Shown: piece after piece, positions 23,901 to 37,200 of the stretch
How positions within the stretch are numbered: the first letter of the stretch is position 1
How the letters are laid out: each line of letters begins with the position of its first letter
DNA from: Dysidea avara
Taxonomy: Eukaryota; Porifera; Demospongiae; Dictyoceratida; Dysideidae
Direction: 5' to 3'
NCBI RefSeq assembly: GCF_963678975.1
Contig: NC_089281.1
Span: 11,185,277 to 11,249,276 of the forward strand
Length of the DNA stretch: 64,000 nt
The notes under the pieces: model-generated
What the model was told of the DNA's origin: nothing
Database searches by the model: none
What the model saw: only the letters and a program-made list of their open reading frames with translations
Program-made: the position numbers and the translations under genes

Positions 23901-24184
23901 TAATAAACTTACATTGATTACTTAAAGGGAGAATAAGGACATATATGTAACCACAAAGAAGGAAATTTTTATGAAGAAAATGAGATACTCTTATAGAGTG
24001 GTCAAAACTACTCTATCCCATGGACATAAATATTTCAGTTGAGGTTTTAAAATTAAGAATCTGAGTGCATATCCAAATTCTTCATGTAATTGAAACAATA
24101 ACCTCAAGATTTAGCTACCTAAACTTGAGGGGATCTGAAGCATTCTAAAGAAGTGTTCAGTTCTATATTACACATGAGAAACAC
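20904..24184. other. Intergenic, scattered repeat fragments only
   Basis: Fragments of the CTCTATTAGAGTATC motif occur at 21978-21994. No conserved open frame or RNA gene was recognised. Confidence 0.4.
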
Positions 24185-24440
24185 CTCTGTAATCAATTAC
24201 TTACTACAGAAAATACAGATGATTCCTATTATAAACATGATAGTTGGCTACAAGAAACCATTTCACACTACTGCAAATTGACACCTTGTGCTGGCAATGA
24301 AGAGATAGGACACAAAGGAGGACAGATAAGTCCTTGATGCATGCATAAAGGCACCTGTTGGACTGGAGTGATGTCTAACAGTAATTACCAACCTATAGCC
24401 TTTTCTATCGTTGAGTTGCACTGGTCTGCAGACATCAGCC
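24185..24440 (-). repeat. Repeat family A fragment, reverse orientation
   Basis: Carries the ATACAGATGATTCC, ACACAAAGGAGGACA and CACCTGTTGGACTG blocks, also found in the reverse-orientation copy at 35350-35600. It is truncated, without the palindromic module. Confidence 0.55.
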
Positions 24441-24956
24441 AATCAGAACTTCCACCGAATTAGAGTTTTAAAATTTTGTAGCTGCCTATTGGATGCTTTT
24501 TTGGCTGCATATAAACATTGTTCATCATAAATGTAATGACAGTATATAAAAATGCTGTAGTAGGCTAAAGGACTAAATGTGTTTAGCTGAGTACCGCAAT
24601 TCGCTTTATTTTTGTGCCAAAATATTTTTGTATGATTTACGTGAATGACTGCTCTATTAGAGTAGTTTGATCTTATGTAAAAATTTTCGTGTAAGAAATT
24701 TTCGTACAAGTTTTTGCATAAGAAAACTATTTTACAACAAAACAAAGCAAATTATGGTATCATATGTAAAGAGATATCACCATGCATATTAGACTAGCCT
24801 GGTAGTGCATGGGGCTGTTTACGATACCATGACTTAAGTAGTCAATGAGCACCACATGTAACACATTACAAAATAACACATTGCAAAATTACTGATCCCT
24901 GGGGATTACTTGAGGCAGTCATATAGTAAATCCAGGTGAACTGAACATACGGGAAC

Positions 24957-25897
24957 CAATTGTAGGGGCCTGGATTCAGTGGAATGGAATGATGGAATGG
25001 AATGGAACAGTAATTTGATAATCTCACCCAGTGGTCACCTCTTTATAAAGACTATTTTACTTTAATCTTTAAATTGTTGCTATCTTGTTCTTTTAGAGTG
25101 TATCCCCATAGGGTGGTCTTATTGATCAGTTGCATCCCACATGCATAGAAAATTCAGAGTGATATCTGATTTGCAATACCCCCATGCAAAAAAGCTTGGC
25201 TGTACAAAAGTGACATGTCCATGAAACTAAAAGTAACTGACGACTAAAGGAGCTAATATCTGGTGAGGCCAAGAAAAGAATGTTAACACTGACAACTATA
25301 ATTTCTAAAATTTGCATTTGATCCTTTATAATTGACTCATGCAGTCTTGCTGCATTCCTAATTAATTCCCTGTAACTCTAATTGGCTAGTAATTTCACTG
25401 CCTTTTTTTCCTCCTCTACAATGACTATTGGAAAAGGTACCAATTTACTAGCCAATTAGATTTACATTGAATTAATCAGGAATGCAGTCAGACTGCACGA
25501 GTCAATGATAAAGGACCAATGTTATAGTTAGTTGCAAGTATTAACATTCATTTCTTGGCCTCACCAAATATTAGATCCTAGTTTAATTAGTTGCCAGTTA
25601 CTTTAGTGTTGTGGATACACCTCTTTTGTACAGCTAAGCTGTTTTGTATGGGCATATTATTGTATAATAAATCAGATATAAATATGGCTTTTCTGGCCAC
25701 AATTCATCGATAAGACTGTCATATAGGGATACATGCTAAAACAACAATTTAGACATTAAAGTTAAATGGTCTTTATAAAGAGGTGGTCTTTGTTAGAAGG
25801 TGGTCTTTATAAAGACGTGAGTACTAAGTGAAATTACCTAATTACCATTCCATTCCACCAGTCCATTCCATTCCACTGAATCCAAACGCCACAATTG
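24957..25897. mobile_element. Foldback element of about 0.94 kb
   Basis: The arms begin CAATTG with TGGATTCAGTGGAATGGAAT (24971) and end with the inverse (25864-25883). They are matched over most of their length, including GGCCAAGAAA/TTTCTTGGCC blocks, and meet near 25420. It is non-coding and lies 180 bp downstream of the LRRK-type gene. Confidence 0.75.
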
Positions 25898-26075
25898 TAG
25901 TATACCTGTCCCTACCTTAAAAGCTACCACTTTGACGTTTGATTTGCTAGACAATGTTGAGTGTACAGAAATTTACTACAAATTTATAGCAACACACAAA
26001 ATGATACCAAATGGCACTTACATCAACTATTGTGGGTATACATGCAATTAGGTCTTCAAGTAGCATTCAAACTCA

Positions 26076-29000
26076 TCAGGTGATTTGATAGTGATCATTG
26101 CTGCTGGTACCATCATCATGAAGAGTGTTAACATTAAGCTGCTGTTTCTGGGTTTGTTGACTGTTTTGTTGAAATTCAGCCTGATCATAATTAATGGTTG
26201 CACAAGGTTTGTTTTCAATGGTGGTTGAATCAGAGGGGAAAGTTTTCATGGATTCAGTAAAACCAGCATCTCTAATTGTTTCCTTGAGGTTAAAATAATC
26301 CAGGTATGAGGTACCCTCACGGAGGTAATGCACCTGTCGCATGTACTTTGTTGGAAGTACCTCCCATAAAATAGTAATATTTGCTGTGTCAACAGGTTTA
26401 CTATTTTCATTTTTATTAGCAAAGATCTTGAAGCTGTCATCAGGTTGGTACATTTTTCCACCACTTAACATCATACACTCCTCCTTCCCACAAGGACCAG
26501 GGTACTTGGCAGCAGACAGAAAACGTACATAATCTTGGTAAGGTCTGAAATATGTCAGTACTTCACCTGGAGGGTTCATACCAAACACAATGATGTGTCC
26601 ACTGGCTAGACCAATCCATACAGTATCAAGACCAGTACACATGGCAGTGATTATTTGATCTATAGGATCACCAACCTGACACTTCTCCTTAGCTATAACA
26701 CCCACATCAACATCACACAAGTGTACACGTTGGTGAGCATTCCATGATGACATTATCACACCTCCAAGGTGAGAACTCCACACCTGATCCTCATTGTCTG
26801 ATAACTGCATCAGTCCAACAAAAGCTTGGGTATTTCTTGTTCTCTTTTCCACACCGTCTGAGTCAAGACTGTCAGGGTGTAGAAAATGAATTTGATTACA
26901 AGTGGATACCCACAAGCAGGTCTTGGTAAACACCACTCCATCAACACAGTGCTCTGAAATGTATTTACGTTTTGGCATAATGTTACTCTGAATAGATTGC
27001 GCATCCATGGGAAAAACAAAGCAGAAACCTTCCATTGTACCCATGTACACTAGCTGCTCAGAATTGGTGATACAAGATACAGCATTTTCTTCTATTTTAA
27101 TGTTGTGTACCAAGTCCTTAGTGTTTTTGTTGAAGATGTCCACCACTCCATTTTCCAAACCAGCTCTAGAAGCCACCCAAATGTGGTCACCACATTGCTT
27201 CATACAGCGCACTTGATTTTGGTTCACAAAGTGTTTGCCAATGTTTACTAATGTGTGTGTGTTGAAGACGTTCAATTCAATCCCTTCAACTCCATCACAA
27301 CAAATCCACAGTTCACTAGGAATAGATTCTGGTTGAATTTCTCTGCTATGAATTGAGGTAACAATACAACCTTCACGAATTGAATATTTACTGCTAACAG
27401 GTATGACACTCATAGCAAGCTGCACTGCAGGGGCACTAAGACACTTAATAATCTCCTCAGTTCCAGGACGTTCATTAGGACTACCTGCCCAACACAGTTT
27501 CATGATACGTGTCATATAGAACAGACCACTCTCAGCTACTGGAATGTCTTCTAATTGTGGTCTCTTTCCTTCTTCTACATATTTATAAACTTCATTTGCA
27601 TCCACCTTCTCAAAAGGAAGACGACGAGCTATCAACTGATAAAAAAACATGCTTAAAGAAAATATGTCTGCTCTGTGATCATAAACAGAACGCTCCTTTA
27701 AATGATTAACATGAGCAACTTCAGGAGCAATAAAACCTTTGGTACCACGAAGACCTCGTGATCCTCCAGGGTCAGCATGTGTAGCTATGTTGAAGTCTGT
27801 CACTTTACAATTTATCAAATGATCTGGTGACAGCGACCACAACAATACATTCTCTGCTTTTAAGTCACGGTAAATGATGTTGATGCTGTGAAGAAAATGT
27901 AGTGCAGATGACACTTGAATAGCAATACGATACATAACAATTCTTGGAAATGCTCTTTTTTCTTTTAATGAAACCTGTAGTGACCCTTGAGGAGCTTCCT
28001 CTAGTACTAGTGACATTGTAGGGTGTAGTGTTACTCCAACCATACAAACCAGACATGGGTGGTGCAATTGCTGTAATAATTTACTTTCTGATCGAAGCTC
28101 TTTAAACCTTTTTTCAACACTGATCCTCTCCATTGCAGTGTACAGTTTTACAGCAACTGACTGACCTTTGTACTTTCCACGATAAACCTTTCCAAATCCC
28201 CCTTCACCCAGAAAACTCTCTTTCTCTTCCTTGTAAATAACTTCATTGGCATCAAGGAGAAATTCTGCATTAAGATCAGTTAACAACAAATCTGGGACAA
28301 GGTCTATTAGTTGTTGCGTGCTATGGCATACACCACACTCTGTGGACAACTTGTGATCAGCAATCAAATGCAACAGTTCATCTACTTTAAATTCATATGG
28401 CTCAGCAGCTCCAGATTTAATACACTCATGACAGGGAACTATGTGGTCAAGTTCCCCTTCAAGTCCAGGGTACCACTCTGAAATCAACTGCTCTACATAA
28501 TCAATCAACTGACCAAACACTCTACGACCTTCTGGTGTAGGTGAACACACTATTAAAATGCCATCTTTGTCCTGGCATTTGACGGTATCCACCAAAGATT
28601 CAATAATGAAACACAATTTATTGACATTGCAGAACAGTCCTGTACGCCAGTATACCAAGTTTCTATGACCTTCATTAGGAACTACATCAACTGACTTATT
28701 ATGGTGCTCTAGTTGCCAATTTCCATTAGTCACCACTTGTTTATGTGCTTTTGATGGCATATAACATTCTACAGATCCTACTTCTAATTTTACAGATTGA
28801 TTAGAGGACACATTTGAAGTAGAATCAGAATAGACATAATCTACTGATTCTAGTTCTACTGAAGGATCTTCAGAAACACTGCTGAGAGCAGTGGTGTTAC
28901 TTTTCAAAACAATATTTGTTGAAATGACAACATTATTTTCTTTAACTGGCACATACTCACTTAGTATATTTTTAACTTCTTTGATATTGCTCATTATACG

Positions 29001-31225
29001 TGACAGCAGACGGCTCCATAGACCAGAAGAAGTTGGACAACGATAGGACTTGCCTTTACTAACTGAAGGACGAAAAATTATGAAGCGCTTAAAGCAATGC
29101 TTGAAATCTGGCAGCTGTTCGCTTACGATTTCAGGGCGATTCTCAGGTAACAATGAAGGGATTAGAATTCTTTTGTCCAGTGGTAAAGCAATTTCAAATC
29201 TGGTTAGCAAGGTTAAGTACTGTTGAAAGTATTTAGTTTGAAAACGCTCATCTTTAAATAAGAGAGGAATATATTTGTTGTGCAAAATTCCTTCCTGTAC
29301 ATAAGGGTTTCTTTGGCTGACAGTAATAACAGTAGACATCAGATCACATAGCCATCTCGAATCAACAAAATACAAATCGTCAAGGTTGTGCTTGCGATCC
29401 TCATAGTGTAGTAGCACACCATCTTCATGTAAAAAGCGTGTAACTGTACGAAGCTCCTCGTCATCTTGAAGGTCGACAAGATTCAGATCCCTCACCATTT
29501 TTTCAAAGTCTGCAGCATGCATGATTGGTTCATGTGCTCCATCTTTCACATTGCGGTGGATAGTAGTCATAAGAACATGATAGCTGGATGGAATTTCAAA
29601 ACCCATTACATGCTGATTTTCTATCTTGTACTCTTCGGCTGCATTGTAGATATCATCCTTCAACTTTGCCACATTCTCCAACTGACCCTGTAAACCAACT
29701 GCAGTGATTTTGGTGATACTCAGACGTCGATACTGTGCAGCAAGTTTCTGAACTTTTCTCAGAAGATCACTAACCTTTCCTCGATTTTCTTCAGACACCT
29801 TGTCAAGAAAAGTGCCTACAATAATCATACAAGAATTGGGAGCCCGTACAGAAATGTTGTTGAGCCATGGTATTAGATCAGCAATTCCAGCATCTCCTTC
29901 AGTGACATTCCATACTAGCAAGTATAGGGATCGCTTAGACAAAAAGCATTGATGAGTAGCATAATACTCTTCTTGGCCTGCAAAATCCCAAATACTGAAG
30001 TAAAAGGTCCTTTTGTTATATGCTGGAGTATATTTCCATTCACTAATATCTACACCAACTGTGGATTCATTGCCAATTTCTTGGCCTTGCAATCGAGCGA
30101 CAATTGTAGACTTCCCCATTTCTTGTTTGCCAACAAGCATTAACTTCATGTGGTAATAGCCACGAGCACTGAGTAACCGGCTTCTCAAGTAGTTGATACA
30201 ATCAAGAGTAGTACCACGGATACTTCTGGGTGGATCATTTAGATCAACAAGTCCGTCCAAGTTAAGATTTAGCAGATTCTTTAGTCGACCTAGCTCATTT
30301 GGAAGGGCCAGTATTTCAGAGTTGTATGCAATGTTGAGTGTAATAAGACCAGTTAACGAACACACACAATGAGGAACTGTGTGAAACTGATTGTTACTGA
30401 TGTTCAGATTCTTTAAGTTAGGAGCCACTATAGACTTAGGCAAGCTGCGTAGATGATTATAAGACAAGTCAAGTATAGATAAAGAAGAAGACCATTCTGG
30501 TACTTTAGGAATCTTTTCAATATCATTGTGTGACAAATTTAATTCATTAATGCTAGGCAGCTCTAACAAACAGCAAGGAACTTCACGTAGCTTGTTCCAC
30601 TGCAATTCAAGATTAGTGCACCGATTTAGATAACCACCCATTTCAGATGGGAGTGAAGTAAACTCATTACGGGCTATCTTTAGCTCCTTTACCCAGTAGA
30701 TATTCTGCAACCATGAAATTTCCAATTGGGTCAGACGGAGGCCATACCACAGCACAGTGCCACTCGTTTCGTTGACACCTCTTCTTAACAGAAGCTCTTC
30801 TCTCACTGCCGATGCACTGTTTCGTCGTGCTATTTCTATGGGCATCACTGTTTCAATGGTGTGGCTACGTACAAACTGCTGAAGTTCAGCAAGATCATCC
30901 TCTTCAGTCAATGGTACCTTAGTGTCTAATCCTTGCACATTCTCATCATACAGTTTCAGAACAAGGATCTTGTCATTCTCAATAGCTGCTTTGATAATGA
31001 GAAGAGTTGCAGTTACTTTGTGTTTCCTCAGTCCACGACTCTCTTCAAGAGCTTCATCAATATTTGATGCTCCACGAAGAATCAATTTTCCAATATTACT
31101 ATGTTTACCACTCTCTACAGCAGCCATCAGAGCACGGTCAATACAACTTTTCTCCAATTGGTTGAGAGGTGTCTTTAGTAACTCATTGAGTCTAGGGCCA
31201 TCATTTCTTACCTCTTTAATAATTT
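26076..31225 (-). CDS. LRRK-type gene exon 2: LRR to WD40
   Basis: A single 5150-bp exon after acceptor CTTTTTTTACAG. The open frame continues upstream to 31346, but 31290-31340 is a fragment of a dispersed repeat (also at 36445-36490 and 57800-57838). That N-terminal extension is therefore not genuine. The exon carries all catalytic domains and ends QIT-stop at 26076. An exon this long in an animal LRRK gene points to ancestral intron loss or retrocopy history. Confidence 0.92.
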
Positions 31226-34200
31226 CTGTAAAAAAAGAAGCATCACTAAATACATACAACACAACAATAAATGATTCACAAATCAATATACATGGTAGTG
31301 TTGTGCGGCCAAGAAAGCCGGTACGCCACCAAGTGGGATAAAACACTCATGCCTACTTATTGGGATTACTGTTTGCATAAAGCCATGCCAGTATAGTGCA
31401 TTGCAGTCTGCAGGTGTGCACATATCAATGTCTGTTGCTGCCTGCAGGCTTATGTAGAGCCACACCCACTAATCAATTGTTTATTGCACAAATCATAGTC
31501 TAGTCTTGTAACAGGCCAGCTATTTTCATGAGCCATGTCTACTTTAATATCGGCAATGTGTTATATTGCAGGCATACATGGAACCATGTCAATGTTATCA
31601 GTACGGTAAGTTTGTAGGCATGCACAGAGCCACATCCACTTATAGGAAACATGCTTTGCTCTTTGTAAACTTACGCGGAAGCACTCCGACTGAGTGAGTG
31701 ACAGGTATAACTATAAAACTTACATGTTTAGTTATATCATATAGCTACCGCGCCCAAACATAGCTCTTGGTGATTTAATTACTCCAAGTCACATCCTGGT
31801 CAAATCCAGGGTCAACAGCATGCATTGACCGGGTTTCAACGCAGGTACGTAGGTCTATGCTATGGAATGATTTTTATGCTGCAAACATCCTCCACATTCA
31901 GCATCCCACATACCAAGATCATTCTATGTATTTGTAAAATACAAGCCCTTAAAGTTTGGCTTACTTTTTTCTTTGTTTTAGGGGCTTAGATATATCTTCT
32001 GCACAATTTACAAAACCATTATAATGTGCAAATGCATAGCTTCATCGTCTTGAACTTTGGTTCACTGAATACTACCATATGAGTCTTATATATAACTAGC
32101 ATTGGTACCTGCCCTATGTGCAGGACCATCTCCACATTAAACATTTTAATGCCACGAAGAGGGACTAAGCATTAAACACCAGCACTGCTAATGTAGCTAT
32201 GTAGGGTACATGATGATGTCACATTTTTTAAAGAGCATGAGGTTTTCTTATGTCATTAATGATGCAAAACACTAAAGTTTATTGTTTGTGGTTTTGACAG
32301 GAATGTAGTTTAATTATTCAGTGCATCTTCCCTACCAGTGACTTCAACGTGCTGTATAGAACAAACGAAACCTTTGCTGCTTTACATGAGAACTAATGCA
32401 ACAATAATTAATATATTGGGAACCAAGCATAAATATTAGTGTCCTATATTTGCTGTGTAGCATGTATGTCGATAGTGCTTTAAAGTACATGATCCTTATG
32501 CAGTACATAATAATTTATAGTGAAGCATGCATGCAAGGCTAGCTAATTAGTTAAACTGCATGCGAGCTAAGGCAATTGTATACAGTATACCCTACATTAC
32601 ATACAGGTTGTGTACACATGGTACAGTTTCAGTTTCTACATTTTGATGTTTACCTTACCGACTGTCACAAAGAGAAATGAACTTGAGCATAATTTAAAGT
32701 CAACACAATTTGCAGTTATAGTTACTGCATGGCAAGCAAAAGTTCAGAACTTGTCCTATGCACTTTCAGTTCTGATGTTGCAGTGACACATATACCTCTT
32801 GCCATACAAAAACCCAGTTTTGAAACACCTGCAGTGTAATTGACCAATAAGGTAATGTATGAATCTTTAGAGTGAAAGCATGTAAGCAGGATAGTGAAAC
32901 AGTTGTGCCAGGTCAGATGCAGTTCCTCGGTGTAAACTATGGATCTGCATGGTTCCAGTATTATCATTTTTCAGATGCACAGTAGTATTTGTTCAATCAT
33001 GCAAGCTGCCTATTACTACAGCAGTATTGAGGTAAGTCTGAACAAACAGTTTTTCATGTCAGTGCACACCTATGTGCTTAAAACAAAGATGTAGATATTC
33101 TGGATACTGGTGAAAGAAGCTTTTACCTGCTCTAATACAACACACTGGACCAACACACAGATGGACAAATATGTTGGCAATTTTTCTGCCCTGTCCCAAA
33201 AGTGCTATAAGAGTCCCTATTATGTGAGGTAATTCAGTGCCAGTGCTGAAAAACTGATCATAAGAGTTTGTAGATGAAGACTTGCATGGAACAGATAGAG
33301 CAAAAAGGTGCATCAAAAAGGTCCCAAAAGTGAAAAAAAAAAGTTATGACCTAGGCGGGGATTGAATCCTGGCTGGTTATAATAACTTGGGGTTAAGGGA
33401 GGTGCACAAATCGCCACAGTTGTTTATCAGTGGTTTTGACAGGAATGTAGCTCAACTTTTCAGTGATCCTTCCCTACACCAGTGCCTTCATCGCCCTATA
33501 AAGAGCGAACAAAAGCACGTATTGATTTGCTACAACAACACTCGAGTTGCCAGATGATGGGCGTTTAATTTCGCTAAAGTCCCGCCTCGATACGTGCTTT
33601 GCATGATGAGCTAAAAGTCGTGTTTTAAAAAGGTGTTCACAAAAAGGTACTGAGTAGAAAGAAAAAAATCTGTCAACACGTGGATTTGAACCCACGACCT
33701 CTTACACGCTAGTCAGGCGTTCTACCACTTGAACAGTATGTGCTGTGGTTTTCAAAGGAATGTTGCTCAAATTTTCTCTACACCTTGGCCTTCTACGCGC
33801 TGTAGAGACCGAACGGAAGCACGCGTGAACTGGTGATAACAATCTTAGAGTAGGCGGATGATGAGCGCTTCATTATCAGCACAGACTATGTCGATTCGCG
33901 CCAAGTCTGGTGAGTAAGCAGCGTGACCGTCAGACAGACAGACAGACAGACAGCTTTTCAGCTTTATATATATAGAAGAAGATAAGCCATGCAAGCAAGT
34001 GGTTGAAGTAACTCTTTAAAATTTATGGATTATTGCCAACTACATTGCTGACAACTGCTGTAAGGTGAAATGTTTGTAGTTCCTTTTCCATGTACAAGTA
34101 CACAGAAAAATTTGGAATTTTCAACTAGAGTAGGGACCATAGCACATCAATAAAAAGTACTGAAACAGGCTAGAGTAGTGCAAGATATTAAATCACAGTA

Positions 34201-37200
34201 AAACAATAAGAAGTGTTATATCCCTACTGTGCATTTCCATTATGGTATCTTGAGCACAGTAGGAATACGTGACCGGATCTGCGAAAACCCGACATAATGG
34301 CGCAAGCCTAAATTTTCAGTATAAGCCATTGATTTGCAATGGGTAAAATATTTGCGTAATTCGTAAATTTTTAATGCTTTGTTCTTTGTGAAGAAAGGGT
34401 CCTATGATAAAAACCTGGATATCATCTTATTCACCTACTCAAGAGGAGTTCAAAAATCTTTGTTTTGTTGCAGTAGACTAAAGGATACGTAAGTTATGGG
34501 CATTTGTTTACGTCACGTCGAAACAGTCGTACGCGATCGGTTTTTCTTCACTGATTTCATCTTTGTATGCAGTGAAGAATGGTAATAGAAGAAGAAACTT
34601 ACCCAGTAATGGACTCCCCTATTCATGGCGAACACAATGGTGCAAGTTGCAACTCTGTACTACATTGTATTTGTAAGTTACAGCCGTTGTTGTAAGCACA
34701 CGTAGTTTATTTTCCCAATACTTGCTGTACAAATCGATCTTTCTGTTGTTGCTACTTAGGGCTGTAACTCCAAAAGTTGTTGCCATATGAGGCTGAAACT
34801 TGGCCAGAGCATACACTTGGCTAAGTAGATTATAGATATTCAATAATAAAAAAATGAAAAAATGCGCCATTATGTTGGGTTTTCACAGATCTGGTCACAT
34901 ATAACACTTCTTATTGTTTTACTGTGATTTAATATCGTGCACTACTCCACCTTGTTACAGTACTTTTTGATGATGTGCTATGGTCCCTACTCTAGTTGAA
35001 AATTCCAATTTTTTCTGGGAACTTGTTTGTTATTTTTTTTATTATTATGACAGGTGAACCCACGCGCACTGCATCTGAAATGGCGCCACGTGCCCCAATT
35101 ATCATCTGAAAAGTGAAGTATCCATTATGCTTCGTTGTCAGCTATGTTCAACCCGTTATGCAGCATTTCGAATCAACAACTGTTTGAAAAGCACCTCTGC
35201 AATCCACACATACGAAAGAAATGGTGCCGCGCATCCCAGTTGTATTAATTATCATCTGAAAAGTGAAGTATCCATTACGCTTCATTTTTGGCTACGTTTA
35301 AACCGTTACACAGCAGTATGAATCAAGAACTGTTTGAAAAGCACCTCTGATATCAAAATAGCCACTATGACAAATACAGATGATTTCCATTACAAAGGAA
35401 AGCCATCACATGCTATCGCCAAATCGACACTTTTCGCTGTCAGCAAAGATGAATGGGACACAAAGGAGGACACTGGTAAGTCCATGAAGAATGCATTGTA
35501 TGTACTGCGGTACGCCAAAAAGCACCTGTTGGGCTGAAGTGACATCGAACACTGAGAAAATCAAGCCCGTAGCCTTAGCCATTATCGAGTTACACTTGTC
35601 TGAAGACATCAGTCAGTCAGTCACTAGAAAATTCCATAAAATGAATCATTTTTTAAAATTCCATAGCAACTTGTTGAAAGCATTTCAGGTTGATCTGAAA
35701 GCTTGTTTGGGCTTAGTTTTACCCAACCAATACTGCCTCATCGTCGTCAGGGGAAATTGAGGCTGCTTTTTGGGTGATACTGTTTTGTGGGCCACACCTA
35801 CTCATTTGTGGCCCCTACTATATGATAGTACTGTATGATAATGTTGTGCACTGAAACCACCTACAGATATGTGATGTGATTCAGGGATAAATTTTATTGG
35901 CTGATCAGCGTTTTATTGACAAAATGACTATCCACTCTCCTGAATCCACTGTGAGATAGCTGCAATACACTGATAGTCAATCATTACCGACTCACAAAAT
36001 TTGAAACACTACACAGTATTCAATGTCACCACAACATGATAGCACGTACACCCCACTACACAATACTGCGATTGTCAATGGCAATCAATTCACTCCAAAC
36101 AATGAAATTTGCATTCACATTTATTTGTTATAAATTCCCTAAAGAATTGTAAATGTGAATAACAAAATGTGAATGGTGACCAAATGAGACTATGTGATCT
36201 AATATCTATAGTAAAGGTTACACTGTGAGTTTCAATATTAATACGCTTTAACTCTTGGAAACCTGTCTAGTATGAATATACATTTGCTAGGATATAGAAT
36301 TCATATCATAGTTTTAGTGTCTAATTTTCTACCTTAGCATGTTTTGCACTGAAACACGATAATTTTCTTGTATTTGGATATCTTACTAGGCTAGTAAAAG
36401 AGAGAAATTCACCAAGTTGTCTCATATTTCATGCCATATCAAGCAAGATGCATGGTAGTGTATTGTGCGGCCAAGAAATCCAGCACACCACACCGTGATA
36501 TATTGGCAGGAAGAAAGAAAACAGCTTTTTTCACGCATGTATAGCTCCATGGTCCCTTCTCTGAAGTATACATTTTTACATTACAGGCAGGTTAGGCCAC
36601 ACAGCAAATTTGCAACAGCCATTTGCGAGATATGGGCATTCAAAGTTTCAATTTAATTTCTTTGTTTTTTCTTCTTATGCCATATGGGGTATTATTGCAC
36701 GCTTTGCAAAAATTGCTATAAAATGTAAACATGTAATTTGATTACCTTGATCTTTGGCACAATTAAAGAGCATATAAAGGTGAATTTACATACCAACTTT
36801 GGTGTGAATCTCATGAATATCCAAGTAGTTATGAGTGTTTATTCACGTAAAAAAACTGTCACGGCTACAAGGTAAACTGAGTAAGGGAATACCTTGAAAA
36901 TTGGTATGTACATAGGCTGATCATCGTAGCAGTTCCTTTTGATGGTTTGAAAAGTAATAGAGTTATAGCTACAAAGTTATAAATGTAAAATCACATGATC
37001 AAGATACTCTAATAGAGCAGTCACCGTGGGGTAAAAAAGTACACAAAGTTGGAAAAAAGTTACCAAAGTTTGAACCAGGGACCTCCATACCTAAGACCGA
37101 CATCCCTAACCACTGAATCACTGTAATCTTAGCTGATCACCTAGATGAAAATTCAAATCTGCTTATATATAAACATTTGCAGTTTCATCAAGAGTTCATG

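Noticed and set aside
31226-31346. N-terminal 40 residues of the long LRRK-type open frame (starting MFYPTWW)
   Set aside because: It contains a good polypyrimidine acceptor at 31226, and 31290-31340 is a fragment of dispersed repeat K. Splicing to the ankyrin exon fits phase and family architecture instead.
33675-33745. tRNA-Val-like structure (GAC anticodon) on the minus strand
   Set aside because: D-, anticodon- and T-arms form, but the acceptor stem does not pair and the sequence is embedded in a repeated block with a (CAGA)n tail. A SINE head fits better.
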